Translations under genes and position numbers: made by a program
Notes under the pieces: model-generated
The model's database searches: none
What the model was told of the DNA's origin: nothing
The model's input: the letters and a program-made list of their open reading frames with translations, nothing else
Assembly: GCA_029260395.1 (NCBI GenBank)
Contig: JAJDDJ010000009.1
Coordinates: 124,001 to 188,000, forward strand
DNA length: 64,000 nucleotides
Direction: 5' to 3'
From: Phycisphaerales bacterium
GTDB taxonomy: Bacteria; Planctomycetota; Phycisphaerae; Phycisphaerales; UBA1924
Part shown: in pieces, positions 24,749 to 33,619 of the stretch
Position numbering within the stretch: the stretch's first letter is position 1
How the letters are laid out: every line of letters begins with the position of its first letter

Positions 24749-27700
24749 CTACTCGCCGTCGCCACCCCGCTGCTGCCACCGGGGACGCTGCTCGACCTCG
24801 ATCGAGGCCCCGCCCACCAGCTTGGCCGCCCCAGCCCCGAGCGTTTCGGTCAGCCGCTGAGCCGTCTCGGGCACCAGCCGAACCGTGTTGTACCGCTTGG
24901 CCTCGATCTCGTACCGCATGTCCCGGGTCTCGACCCAGACCTGCACCGGGACCGAAGGCATCTTCTCCTCGCCCTTGACCAATGGCTGCTCGGCCAGCGT
25001 CCGTTCCAGTTCGCGGAGCACCTGCTTGGCCCCGCCGTTGAGTTTGGGCTCGCTGAGCACCAGCCGCAGCGAACCGCCCCTCCGGGGCACCGCTGAGATC
25101 GGCGCCAGCGCATCGACCACAATCTGCGGGTCGCCCCGCTTGAGGTCCACCCGGCCAAGCACGAAGATCGGCTCGTCCCCCTCGATCAGGTGCCCGTAGT
25201 TGCCGAAGCTCTCGGCGAACAGCACCGCATCCATCGTCCCCGCCAGGTCCTCGATCGTCACGATCGCCATCTTGCGGCCGATGCTCTTGCCCTGTTTGAG
25301 CACGATCGTGCGCACGCTTTGCACAATCGCCGGCACGTTCACCCGCGTGTCTTGCGGCAGCTCGCGAGCGCCCGCCACATCGTGCGTGGCAAACAACTGC
25401 GCCCACGCCTTCCAAGATTCCAGCGGGTGGCTCGATACATAGAACCCGAGCGTCTCCTTCTCCTGCTTGAGCGTCTCAGCCTCCGACCACACCGTCGCCG
25501 AGGCGAGCGACTGGTCCGCGCTGGCTACCGCCTTGGGCGCATCATCACCGCCGAACAGCGCCCCCTGGCCCGATGCCGCGTCCGCCGCGGCCCGCTGACC
25601 CGCCGAGAGAGCGCCCTCGGTGGTCGCGATCAGCGACGACCGAGCATCGCGCCCGTGGATCGTGTCGAACGAGCCGCTCTTGATGATCGCTTCCACCAGC
25701 GAGCGGTTGATCAATCCCTGCGTGCGCGCCATGCACCGCTCGCAGAAGTCGTGGATCGATGTAAAGCCGCCGCACTCGTTGCGCTCGGCGATGATGCCCT
25801 CGATCGCGCGCCCGCCCACACCCTTGATCGCGGTCAGCCCAAAGCGGATGTGCCCGCTAGCCGCCGACGGTTCCTCACCCTCGTCAAAGACCACTTCGAA
25901 CGCAGCGCCGCTCGAGTTGATCGCCGGGGCTCGCACTTCCAAGCCCTGCTTGTCCGGCGTGCCCGTCTTCGGATCGACTGTCCATGTGCGTCGGCAGTCT
26001 TCCAGATACGGGATCCAGTCGCTGACCTTCTGCGCCTGGCTCTCGAACGTCAGGAACGCCGCCATGTACTGGCGGGGAAAGTACGTCTTGAGGTACGCCG
26101 TCTGGTACGCCACGATCGCGTAGCCGGTCGAGTGGCTCTTGTTGAAGCCGTAGCCCGCGAACTTGAGAATCAACTCGAACAGCTCGTCGGCCTTCTCTTG
26201 GCTGAGCCCCTTGGCCTGCGCGCCCTCGATGAACTTGGGCCGCTCAGCGTTGATGACCTTCGCCTTTTTCTTGCTGATCGCCTTGATGAGTCCGTACGCA
26301 GCGCGCAGCGGGATGCCGCCCAACTCGTGGACGATCTGCATCACCTGCTCTTGGTAGACCATCACCCCGTACGTCGCTTCGGTGAACCGGTCCACGATCG
26401 GGTGGATCTTCGGCACCGCGTCTTCGCCGTGCTTGCGGCGGTTGTAGTCGGGAATCAGGTCCATCGGCCCGGGTCTGAACAACGCGTTGGCCGCGATGAG
26501 GTCTTCAAGCCGGTCGGGCTTCATCTCTTGCAGCAGCCTGCGCATGCCGCCCGACTCAAACTGGAACACGCCCGTTGTGTCGCCCCGCTCGAACATCTTG
26601 AACACGGCCGGGTCGTCGTGCGCCAGCCGATCAAGGTCCAGCGGGTGCGCCCCCCCATTGCCCCCGTTCCCCCCGTCGCTCTTGCCATCCGCCCGGTCTC
26701 GGCCCACCGCCGCCCACACGGCAGCCTCGGGAAGCGTCTGCCTGATCAGCTCCCGCGCCCGCTCGATCACGCTCAACGTCCGCAGCCCCAAGAAGTCCAT
26801 CTTGAGCAGGCCCATGCTCTCGCACGTCGGCCCGTCCCACTGCGTGATCACGTCCTCGCTCGTGCTCTGCTTGTACAACGGCACGACCGTGTCCAGCGGC
26901 ACCGTCGCCACGATCACACCCGCTGCGTGCACGCTCGCGTGCCGAGCCTGCCCTTCAAGCACGCGGGCGGTATCGATCACCGTGCGCACGGTGTCGTTCG
27001 TCTCGTATTCCTTCTTCAAATCCGGCGCGGCCTTGAGCGCCTGATCCAGCGTGATGTTGAGCTGCTCGGGGATCAGCTTGGCCAGCCGATCCGCCTCGCC
27101 CAACGGCACCTCGTGCACCCGGCATACATCGCGGATCGCGGCCCGCGCCTTGAGCGTTCCGAACGTGATGATCTGCGCCACATGCCCGTACTTCTCGCGC
27201 ACGTACCGGATCACCTCGCCCCGGCCGTTCTGGCACAGGTCGATATCGATATCCGGGTACTCTTTGCGGTCGGGGTCGGTGAACCGCTCAAACAGCAGGC
27301 CGAAGTGCACCGGACAGGCGTTCGAAAGTCCGAGCACGTAGCCCGTCATCGTCCCCACACCCGAGCCGCGCGCGAGCGACGGGATGCCACGCTGGCGGCC
27401 CCAGTTCACAAAGTCCCACACGATCAGGAAGTACGCGCTGATCAGCTTGTCCGACAGAATCTTCAGTTCGCGGTTGAGACGCGCCCACTTGTCAAACGCC
27501 TCGCGTTCTTCTTCGGTGGCACAGGCGTCTCGCCTGTGCGATACACCTGCTTCGCCCTCAATGAGTGCGTGACGGTGCGCCGTGATACCCGGCCCGTACC
27601 GCCACACCATCCCCGCCTCGCACATCATCCGCAGCGCCCGATCGCACTCGGCAACCAGTGATTCCTGCGCAAGCTCAGGGTCCGTCGCGGGCTTAAGTTC

Positions 27701-28783
27701 GAACCGCGTGCACACTTCCTTGAACCACGCCGTCAGATCACCGCCGAACGCAGCGTCATCGTGCGCGGGCAGCGAATCCGCCTCGGGCGTTTCCACGATC
27801 ACAACCGGCGCGTAGTTCTCGCCCACCGGCAGTTCCACGTTGCATCGCTCTGCGATCGCGGCGGTGTTGCGCAGCGACTCCCGGCCTGCCTCGCCGATCT
27901 CCTCGTTGTTGTAAGCCTCTGTTGCAAACAGCTCCCACATCTGCTCGGGGCTCTTGACGTACAGCTCGGGCGTGTACTTCATCCGCTGCTCGTCGCTCTT
28001 GAGCTTGCCCGTCGAGATACAGATCAGCGTGTCGTGCGCGTTGTGATCCTCGGCCAACAGAAAGTGGCTGTCATTGTCGCACACCAGCGGTAGCTCGAGC
28101 TCCCTCGCCAGCCGAATCAGGTGCTTGTTGATCGCGATCTGCTCGGGCACGTGGTGCTGAAGCTCAACAAAGAACCGCGGCCCAGCCTCCACCGGCGCGA
28201 ATACCCGCTGGTGCCACTGGGCCACTTCAACGGCGCTCGCGTAGTGCTCGCCCGCCTGGCCACCGCTCTTCTCATACCTGAATAGGTGGTACGCCAGCTC
28301 GCTGCCGAGGTGCCCGTTGATCGCGATCAGCCCCTCGCTGTGCGCCTCGAGCAGTTCGCGGTCCATCCGCGGCTTGTAGTAGAAGCCCGTCAGGTACGCC
28401 TCGCTGCACAGGTGCAGCAGGTTCTGCCAGCCCTTCTGGTTCTCCGCCAGCAGCACCAGGTGGAACCCGCCGTCTTGCACACCCGTCGGCGAGCGGTCTT
28501 TCCGGTCGCCCGGCGCGACGTACGCCTCCACCCCCATGATCGGCTTGATGCCCCTGCGCTTGGCGGTCTGGTAGAAGTGGACCGCCGCGTGCAGGTTGCC
28601 GTGGTCGGTCACCGCGACCGCGTCCATGCCGAGCTCCGCGACGCGGTTCACCAGCTTGTCCACACGGTTGCCGCCGTCCAGCAGCGAGTACTCGCTGTGC
28701 AGGTGCAGGTGAACAAACGGCTTATCGGGCGATGACCCCCGACCGGTTCCAGATGTTGGGCTCTCGGGAGTCTTCTCTACCAC
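24749..28783 (-). CDS. dnaE: DNA polymerase III alpha subunit
   Basis: The 1344-aa replicative polymerase is read from a GTG (VVEKTPESPTSG) with GAGGAA 7 nt upstream; the open frame extends 80 codons further but that part is low-complexity and precedes the PHP domain. PHP domain: FVHLHLHSEYSLLDG and VTDHGNLHAAVHF. Polymerase core: GSGVGTMTGYVLG and catalytic YPDIDIDLCQNGRGEVI. A tandem HhH region and an OB fold (AIVTIEDLAGTMDAVLFAES) follow. Near residue 408 an in-frame insertion, GVSHRRDACATEE, is encoded by a palindromic element. No proofreading subunit gene nearby. Confidence 0.95.
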   Translation of the reverse strand: MVEKTPESPTSGTGRGSSPDKPFVHLHLHSEYSLLDGGNRVDKLVNRVAELGMDAVAVTDHGNLHAAVHFYQTAKRRGIKPIMGVEAYVAPGDRKDRSPTGVQDGGFHLVLLAENQKGWQNLLHLCSEAYLTGFYYKPRMDRELLEAHSEGLIAINGHLGSELAYHLFRYEKSGGQAGEHYASAVEVAQWHQRVFAPVEAGPRFFVELQHHVPEQIAINKHLIRLARELELPLVCDNDSHFLLAEDHNAHDTLICISTGKLKSDEQRMKYTPELYVKSPEQMWELFATEAYNNEEIGEAGRESLRNTAAIAERCNVELPVGENYAPVVIVETPEADSLPAHDDAAFGGDLTAWFKEVCTRFELKPATDPELAQESLVAECDRALRMMCEAGMVWRYGPGITAHRHALIEGEAGVSHRRDACATEEEREAFDKWARLNRELKILSDKLISAYFLIVWDFVNWGRQRGIPSLARGSGVGTMTGYVLGLSNACPVHFGLLFERFTDPDRKEYPDIDIDLCQNGRGEVIRYVREKYGHVAQIITFGTLKARAAIRDVCRVHEVPLGEADRLAKLIPEQLNITLDQALKAAPDLKKEYETNDTVRTVIDTARVLEGQARHASVHAAGVIVATVPLDTVVPLYKQSTSEDVITQWDGPTCESMGLLKMDFLGLRTLSVIERARELIRQTLPEAAVWAAVGRDRADGKSDGGNGGNGGAHPLDLDRLAHDDPAVFKMFERGDTTGVFQFESGGMRRLLQEMKPDRLEDLIAANALFRPGPMDLIPDYNRRKHGEDAVPKIHPIVDRFTEATYGVMVYQEQVMQIVHELGGIPLRAAYGLIKAISKKKAKVINAERPKFIEGAQAKGLSQEKADELFELILKFAGYGFNKSHSTGYAIVAYQTAYLKTYFPRQYMAAFLTFESQAQKVSDWIPYLEDCRRTWTVDPKTGTPDKQGLEVRAPAINSSGAAFEVVFDEGEEPSAASGHIRFGLTAIKGVGGRAIEGIIAERNECGGFTSIHDFCERCMARTQGLINRSLVEAIIKSGSFDTIHGRDARSSLIATTEGALSAGQRAAADAASGQGALFGGDDAPKAVASADQSLASATVWSEAETLKQEKETLGFYVSSHPLESWKAWAQLFATHDVAGARELPQDTRVNVPAIVQSVRTIVLKQGKSIGRKMAIVTIEDLAGTMDAVLFAESFGNYGHLIEGDEPIFVLGRVDLKRGDPQIVVDALAPISAVPRRGGSLRLVLSEPKLNGGAKQVLRELERTLAEQPLVKGEEKMPSVPVQVWVETRDMRYEIEAKRYNTVRLVPETAQRLTETLGAGAAKLVGGASIEVEQRPRWQQRGGDGE
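27513..27547. repeat. Palindromic element inserted in frame in dnaE
   Basis: CACAGGCG-TCT-CGCCTGTG occupies 27520-27538, flanked by GGTGG and CGATACACC so that the wider hairpin is imperfect. Read on the - strand it gives HRRDACAT. From memory this peptide, and TGVSPV from the other strand, recur in many planctomycete and verrucomicrobial proteins as a mobile palindromic repeat. No second copy was noticed in this window. Confidence 0.7.
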
Positions 28784-29089
28784 GGATGGGTTCCTCGCTG
28801 GAACCGAGTGTAGCCGAAGGGCACTGCGCCTCCAGCCCCATGACAGCTTGTCCACCCTCACGGCACAGGGACGTCCCAGTCCGAGAAGCCGGCCAAGGTC
28901 GACCTTGAGCCCGGTAAACGCCCGCGCAACCCGCACCGGTCGCGCCCTGGTCCATGCCACACCGGCTATGGCCCCACCGGCGGTGGCTTCGGCGACCGGT
29001 GTTTCTTCTGGTGTTGGCAACACATGCCGGCCCGCGCCTCAGTCAGCATTCCCTTTGGGCCGGCAACACAAGAAAGCAAGGAGCCCAAC
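28784..29089. other. Divergent intergenic region between dnaE and a PEP-CTERM-like gene
   Basis: No gene seen; the upstream extension of the dnaE frame is not supported. A 9-bp perfect stem, TGCCGGCCC (29025-29033) with GGGCCGGCA (29057-29065), stands 12 nt before the AAGGAG of the next gene and would be in its 5' leader. Confidence 0.5.
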
Positions 29090-29776
29090 ATGCTGAAGAA
29101 TCTCTTTATCGTTGCCGCCATGACCGCCGTTGCCGGTGCTGCCAGCGCCCAGACCGTCAACATGCATTTCCTCGGCGTAGGTGAAGGACGAAACGTACGC
29201 ATCTCACTCGATGGTGATCAGCGAAACGTGTTTGCGGGCGAACTCCGCCACAGCGTGACAGCCTCCAACTCCGGCGAAGTGCCGGTCGGCGACTACACCA
29301 CGTTCTGTGTCGACCTCGCCCAGTACGTTTCGGGCCACTCGAGCGTGTTCAATGTGAACCCGCTCACCGCGACGCCCGAGCTCACCAACGCGACCCAGGA
29401 AGCCGCCAACCGCCTGGCTTCCGCCGCAGGGTCTCACACGGCGGGGAACCAAGACAGCGCCACCGCTGTCCAGCTGGTGCTGTGGGAACTGCTCTATGAC
29501 TTCGATGCACAGGAAGGGCTCTCGAGCCTCGACCTTAACTCGGGTCGGTTCACCGCAAGCAAAACCAACGGGAACGCGCTCTGGTCCGGCGTCTCCTCGT
29601 TCGCAAGCAGTCTGCTCTCGACCACGATGGGCGACCTGCCCTTCAGTGCTGGCGGCTTCCGAGTGCTGACCTCGGGTGACCGCCAGGACCAGATCGTGAC
29701 CGTGCCCTCGACGGGACCGCTCGCCCTGGCCGCTGTCGGCGGACTCCTTACCGTCCGCCGCAAGCGCAACGGCTGA
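29090..29776 (+). CDS. Secreted PEP-CTERM-like protein with thioester-domain-like pattern
   Basis: The 228-aa product starts after AAGGAG with a signal peptide MLKNLFIVAAMTAVAGAASA, then QTVN. Residues 60-145 show TTFCVDLAQYV and, 65 residues on, SATAVQLVLWELLYDFD. A Cys in an [TN]-T-F-C-V-[DE] context followed by Gln in Q-L-x-L-W resembles the Cys-Gln pair of bacterial thioester (TED) adhesion domains, though this is only a motif-level match. The tail VPSTGPLALAAVGGLLTVRRKRNG has the PxP-like start, hydrophobic helix and basic end of a PEP-CTERM-type sorting signal. Related to the gene at 30365. Followed by a terminator. Confidence 0.85.
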   Translation: MLKNLFIVAAMTAVAGAASAQTVNMHFLGVGEGRNVRISLDGDQRNVFAGELRHSVTASNSGEVPVGDYTTFCVDLAQYVSGHSSVFNVNPLTATPELTNATQEAANRLASAAGSHTAGNQDSATAVQLVLWELLYDFDAQEGLSSLDLNSGRFTASKTNGNALWSGVSSFASSLLSTTMGDLPFSAGGFRVLTSGDRQDQIVTVPSTGPLALAAVGGLLTVRRKRNG

Positions 29777-29826
29777 TCGCTCACGCAAGCCGGGCTCGGC
29801 CCTCTGAGAGCCCTTCGACCTAACGG

Positions 29827-29886
29827 CAGCCCGCCTCTCTCGTGCGACCCCCCTACAGGGCGCACTTGAGGGGCGGGCTGTCTTTC
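29827..29886 (+). terminator. Rho-independent terminator
   Basis: CAGCCCGCC (29827-29835) pairs with GGCGGGCTG (29872-29880), with inner pairing TCGTGCG/CGCAC, followed by TCTTTCAT. It ends the PEP-CTERM-like gene before the next promoter. Confidence 0.75.
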
Positions 29887-29904
29887 ATGCTTCCGGCTAT
29901 CCCC

Positions 29905-29910
29905 TACCAT
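29905..29910 (+). promoter_or_regulatory. -10 box TACCAT, leaderless start of small membrane protein
   Basis: TACCAT is followed by CAACC and the GTG at 29916. No Shine-Dalgarno is present in the 30 nt upstream. Confidence 0.5.
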
Positions 29911-29915
29911 CAACC

Positions 29916-30200
29916 GTGCCCTGGTACGACCGAACCAACGCGACCCGCATGTCCACGGAGTCGATCCGCTTTGTGCGCACGTCCAACCCCGTCGTCGGGC
30001 TTATCGCGCTGCTCACGTTCCTGGTGCTGTTGCTGCTGGCGATCCCGCTCTTGGTGCTCGGCGTGGCCATCGGCATCGTCACCCTGCCCGTCGTGCTGGG
30101 CTACAGATGGGCGCAGGCCAAGCTCAGCCGTTCTGGCCGCGAGGCCGGCCGTAAGAACGTCCGTGTCATCAGGCCCGGCGAGCGCGATGACGCGCCATGA
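29916..30200 (+). CDS. Small membrane protein of unknown function
   Basis: The 94-aa product is read from a GTG (PWYDRTNATRM). A single long hydrophobic stretch at about residues 28-62 (VGLIALLTFLVLLLLAIPLL and onward) could form one or two membrane helices. The short N-terminus is polar; the C-terminal 30 residues are strongly basic (KLSRSGREAGRKNVRVIRPG), which predicts a cytoplasmic tail. An internal ATG (MSTESIRF, 30 nt... residue 12) is possible but has no better ribosome site. No family recognised. Isolated between two secreted-protein genes. Confidence 0.65.
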   Translation: MPWYDRTNATRMSTESIRFVRTSNPVVGLIALLTFLVLLLLAIPLLVLGVAIGIVTLPVVLGYRWAQAKLSRSGREAGRKNVRVIRPGERDDAP

Positions 30201-30285
30201 GCAAAACTCAGGTCTCATAACTCGATCTAATCCGACCACGACCGATAGATCGAAAATTCTATATTTTCACTGGCATTCTCCATAA

Positions 30286-30302
30286 CTCTTGTGATACAAG
30301 AG
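30286..30302. promoter_or_regulatory. 17-nt palindrome CTCTTGT-GAT-ACAAGAG
   Basis: A perfect 7+3+7 inverted repeat in an AT-rich stretch about 60 nt before the next start codon. It overlaps the region where a -10 box would be expected (TGATAC), so it may be an operator for the gene at 30365. No regulator gene is nearby. Confidence 0.4.
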
Positions 30303-30364
30303 GTTTGCTCGGAGCGACGTTCGCGCCGGCATATCGCTTGAAAGAGCTATGGAGAGAGACAGTC

Positions 30365-31063
30365 ATGACCATCCACCAAGCCGCCACGGCGGCCACGCTG
30401 ACGTTGCTCGTCGGCACCGCGTCCGCTGATATTTCGATGCGGTTCATCGAGACCGCTACGGGCCGCAACGTTTCGGTGAGCCTGAACAGCAACACCAACA
30501 ACTACTTCGCTGGCCAGCTCGTCCACGAGATCGACAGCAGCGGAGGCCCGACGCTCGCCATCGATGGCCGGGTCAACACCTTCTGCGTCGAGATCGAAGA
30601 AACCACCAGCAATAGTTTCACGACCTTTCAGGTGAGCACGCTCGATGACCAGGTCATCCCCGCCGCCATCGGTGCCAACGGCAACGCCCGCACCCAGGCC
30701 GTGCTCGATGTCGCCACCGCGCACTACCTCTACGCCGCGAGTGACGCAGCGTCCGCCAACGAAGCCGCCGCGTTCCAGCTCCTGCTTTGGGAGATCATCT
30801 ACGACTACGACGCCAGCGTCGGCCTCGCCAGCATCGACCCGACCGCGGGCAACCTCGTGCTGACCAAGACCGATGCCAGCCCGCTCTGGTCGGGTGTCTC
30901 GTCGCTGATCGCGTCGTATGCCGCCGCCATCGGCACTGACTCGACCAGCCGCAACTACAGCCTGCTGACCAACGCGGGGCAACAGGACCAGCTCGTGCCA
31001 ACCCCCGGCTCGATCGCGCTGCTCGGGGCGTTCGCCCTCGTCGGCGCCCGTCGCCGCCGCTGA
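30365..31063 (+). CDS. Secreted PEP-CTERM-like protein with thioester-domain-like pattern
   Basis: The 232-aa product starts after GGAGAGAG with a signal peptide MTIHQAATAATLTLLVGTASA. It is a paralog of the gene at 29090: ISMRFIETATGRNVSVSLN matches VNMHFLGVGEGRNVRISLD, and NTFCVEIEETT and AAAFQLLLWEIIYDYD repeat the Cys and Gln motifs. The tail is VPTPGSIALLGAFALVGARRRR, the clear planctomycete form of a PEP-CTERM-like signal. Likely exported, processed and held at the cell surface. The thioester reading is inference from two short motifs. A terminator follows directly. Confidence 0.85.
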   Translation: MTIHQAATAATLTLLVGTASADISMRFIETATGRNVSVSLNSNTNNYFAGQLVHEIDSSGGPTLAIDGRVNTFCVEIEETTSNSFTTFQVSTLDDQVIPAAIGANGNARTQAVLDVATAHYLYAASDAASANEAAAFQLLLWEIIYDYDASVGLASIDPTAGNLVLTKTDASPLWSGVSSLIASYAAAIGTDSTSRNYSLLTNAGQQDQLVPTPGSIALLGAFALVGARRRR

Positions 31064-31093
31064 GGCCGCGATCACAACCAGTGTCTCTCGATG

Positions 31094-31124
31094 GGAGCGC
31101 TCCGGCGCTCCTGTCTTTTTATTT
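31094..31124 (+). terminator. Rho-independent terminator
   Basis: GGAGCG (31094-31099) pairs with CGCTCC (31106-31111), with TGTCTTTTTATTT after it. The T-run overlaps the stop codon of the convergent aminotransferase gene. Confidence 0.8.
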
Positions 31125-32069
31125 GACCGCCCGCAGCTGCTGCATCCCGCTCTCGGCCTCCAGCGCGTCGAGCATCGCTCGCCCCACCGGCCCGGGCTTG
31201 CCGTCACCGATCTGCTTGGCTTCCACCCGCACCACCGGCAGCACGCCCCAGCTTGAGTTCGTCAGCAGCACCTCATCCGCATCGAGCACGTCATCGATGC
31301 TCAGCATCCGCTTCTCGACCGATAGGCCCCGTGCCTGCGCCGACTCAAGCACGGCCCCGCGCACCACGCCCGGCAGCACCGGGCTCGGGAGCGAGGTGCC
31401 GCCCGCGTGGCTCGCGGTTTCTTCTCCTCGCGCGATCGGAGTCAGCACCACGCCGTCCTTCACGACCAACACGTTGCTCACGCACCCGCCCGCGGCATGG
31501 TTCGACACTTGGAAGACCAGCGCTTCCGCGGCGCCCTTGCCCGCTGCCATCTGAAGCTCGCGCAGCCGCCACCAGTAGCTCAGCGTCTTGTGCGCCGCCG
31601 TCGGCTCAAGCGGGTTGCACCGCGTATCAGCCAGCGCCACCGCGACCCCCTGCTCGTACATCTCGATCGGGTACCGCGTCGCGGGCTGCACATCGATCAA
31701 CAGAGTCGGATCGAACCCGCGCTTGCCTTCCCCCCGCGCCGATCGAAGCAGGTTCAGATCCCCGCCCGTCAGCGTGAGCCGAACACGCGCCAGCTCGATG
31801 CCGCTCTTCTCGACCGTCTTCAGCACGGCTTCGCCGAGTGCCTCCACATTGAGCGACTCCGTCAATGCCAGCGCCGCCGACGACGTGTGCAGCCTGCGCA
31901 GGTGGTCGTCGAGCCGGTGCGCATGCGCTTCGCCATCGATGGTCACCGCTCGCATGGTCTCGAACAGCCCCACGCCGTGCTGAAACCCGGCATCGAAGGC
32001 CGAAATCCTCGCTGCATCGCGGGTCACGAATTCGCCGTTGAGAAACACGTCCTCTGGGAGGGTCTTCAT
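31119..32069 (-). CDS. Class IV (branched-chain-like) aminotransferase
   Basis: The 316-aa PLP enzyme starts at MKTLPEDVFLNGEFV. Family features: AFDAGFQHGVGLFETMRA, the lysine segment TAAHKTLSYWWRLREL (Schiff-base Lys), EALVFQVSNHAAGGCVSNV and LTNSSWGVLPV. The class includes branched-chain and D-amino acid aminotransferases and aminodeoxychorismate lyase (PabC). The short length and the absence of a long N-terminal extension do not decide between them; no pab or ilv genes are adjacent. A TATCCT box lies 6 nt before the ATG, without a Shine-Dalgarno. A more upstream in-frame ATG exists but lies before that box. Confidence 0.82.
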   Translation of the reverse strand: MKTLPEDVFLNGEFVTRDAARISAFDAGFQHGVGLFETMRAVTIDGEAHAHRLDDHLRRLHTSSAALALTESLNVEALGEAVLKTVEKSGIELARVRLTLTGGDLNLLRSARGEGKRGFDPTLLIDVQPATRYPIEMYEQGVAVALADTRCNPLEPTAAHKTLSYWWRLRELQMAAGKGAAEALVFQVSNHAAGGCVSNVLVVKDGVVLTPIARGEETASHAGGTSLPSPVLPGVVRGAVLESAQARGLSVEKRMLSIDDVLDADEVLLTNSSWGVLPVVRVEAKQIGDGKPGPVGRAMLDALEAESGMQQLRAVK

Positions 32070-32075
32070 GCGGAC

Positions 32076-32081
32076 AGGATA
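32076..32081 (-). promoter_or_regulatory. -10 box TATCCT, leaderless start of the aminotransferase
   Basis: TATCCT is followed by GTCCGC and the ATG at 32069. It also argues against the upstream in-frame ATG at 32105, which would lie before the transcript start. Confidence 0.5.
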
Positions 32082-32252
32082 GTGCCCCCTTTCGGCCATC
32101 CGCATCCGCTTTCTCAGGAGATCCCGCCACCTGGTGTGATAGCTTGTCGCCCACCGCGCAGATTTGATTGGATGCCCCGGCCGCTTTCAATTAAGCTAAC
32201 CCGACGTGGACCCTCGTTCGTCCCTCGTTCGCTCACCCCGAAGGAAGACCTC

Positions 32253-33596
32253 ATGGCCATCGCTCGCGCCATAGCCATTGCCGCCACCCTCTCCGCTGTG
32301 TCCTCAACCGCCTGCGGACAGTTTGACTGCGCTACAGCTCTCTCCCAGCAGACGTTCACCTACACCGATTCGTGGGGCTGGCTTGGCACGAACGCCGCCA
32401 TCGTCGGTGACACGCTCTATCAAGGCATCCACTGGCCGGGCGGCGTTGTGACACGGTACGACATCTCAGACCCCTCCAACATCGTCGAACTGCCGAGCCT
32501 GCAGCTTCCGCCACACATTCTCGGCATGCTCAACGGCTTCACCGACATCAACGCGAGGATCCTGGTTAGGGACACCGCCGTTCACGGCTCGGAGATCCTG
32601 TGGGCGAGCTGGTTCGGGCTGACTGTGCTCGATACCCAGACCGGTACCTTTGGCTGGGCTTCGACACCCGATAACCCCGACTTTCCATGGTTCAGCGCAA
32701 GCGTGGTGCCGATGGGGCGCACCGCGTGGAGCGCAGGAGACCAGCTCGCCCGCGTCGATATCGACGCGATGTACACCGCCGACGGCACGCCCGGCAACGA
32801 GTGGGACGCCCCGATTCACTTCGTCTCCACGCCGGGCATCATCTTTGCATTCTCAGTAGTCGGGTACGCAAGCGAGCTCTTCGTTGGCGGTGCCAACTCA
32901 CAAGGCACGCCTTTCGTGGGCACCGTGGACCCGATGAGCAACGCGTTCAGCGGCGCGAATCTGCTCAGCGGTGGCACCGCGACGAAATGGCACGCGACCG
33001 ACAGTGGATTCGTTGTTGAAACCGTTGGATTCAGCAGATTGCCATGCTGGGATCTTGAGGCCGCTCCGTTTCCGCAGCCTCGGCTCACCAACTTGGCGGC
33101 GAACGAACGGCAGTATGCCTACGCCTATGGGGACACCGTCTTTGCGCTGATCTCGTCGACCGGCCCGCTGGAGATGTTCATCCTCAAACGGGACGCTGGA
33201 AGCTTGAGCGTTCAGGAGTTTGGCGACCTGACGCTCCCCTCGACCCCGGGCTTCCCTCGCGGCTATGAGTCCGCCGCGATGGACGACAACGGCGTGGTCT
33301 ACCTCATCGCCAATGAGGGCACGCAGACCGTCATCCTCCCAATCGATGTCTCCGCCTGCCTCGTGCCCCCTGCCTGCCCGGGCGACATCGCCGACGACTT
33401 CGGCACCCTCGGCTCCGACGGCATGGTCAGCTTCGGTGATTTTCTCGCCCTGCTCGGTCTCATCGGGCCATGTGCCGGCGGCATCCCAGGCTGCACTGGC
33501 GATATTGCGGACGATTTCGGCACACTCGGTCCTGACGGCATGGTCGGCTTCGGCGACTTCCTCGCCCTCCTCGGACTCATCGGACCCTGCCAGTAA
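32253..33596 (+). CDS. Secreted propeller-like protein with dockerin-like tail
   Basis: The 447-aa product starts after AAGGA with a signal peptide (MAIARAIAIAATLSAVSSTACG, then QFDC). The body resembles an LVIVD-type or similar propeller: WGWLGTNAAIVGDTLYQGI, VTRYDISDPSNIVELPSL and GLTVLDTQTGTFGWAS suggest repeated strand motifs, but I cannot assign the family. The last 75 residues are two dockerin-like repeats (GDIADDFGTLGSDGMVSFGD and a second with MVGFGD, ending IGPCQ). It is the only dockerin-tailed gene outside the 1-9.6 kb array, and its tail is the most diverged, ending CQ rather than CP. Confidence 0.85.
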   Translation: MAIARAIAIAATLSAVSSTACGQFDCATALSQQTFTYTDSWGWLGTNAAIVGDTLYQGIHWPGGVVTRYDISDPSNIVELPSLQLPPHILGMLNGFTDINARILVRDTAVHGSEILWASWFGLTVLDTQTGTFGWASTPDNPDFPWFSASVVPMGRTAWSAGDQLARVDIDAMYTADGTPGNEWDAPIHFVSTPGIIFAFSVVGYASELFVGGANSQGTPFVGTVDPMSNAFSGANLLSGGTATKWHATDSGFVVETVGFSRLPCWDLEAAPFPQPRLTNLAANERQYAYAYGDTVFALISSTGPLEMFILKRDAGSLSVQEFGDLTLPSTPGFPRGYESAAMDDNGVVYLIANEGTQTVILPIDVSACLVPPACPGDIADDFGTLGSDGMVSFGDFLALLGLIGPCAGGIPGCTGDIADDFGTLGPDGMVGFGDFLALLGLIGPCQ

Positions 33597-33619
33597 ACGC
33601 CCGTTCCAGACAGACTGGT

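Noticed and set aside
25190..27661. An 823-codon open frame on the + strand opposite dnaE
   Set aside because: It lies wholly antisense to a well-conserved polymerase gene; the Arg/His-rich product has no recognisable motif and is what GC-rich antisense sequence produces.
15643..28660. TTGTCCACA strings resembling DnaA boxes (near 15645 and 28653)
   Set aside because: Single, isolated, inside coding sequences; no cluster was seen near parS or elsewhere.
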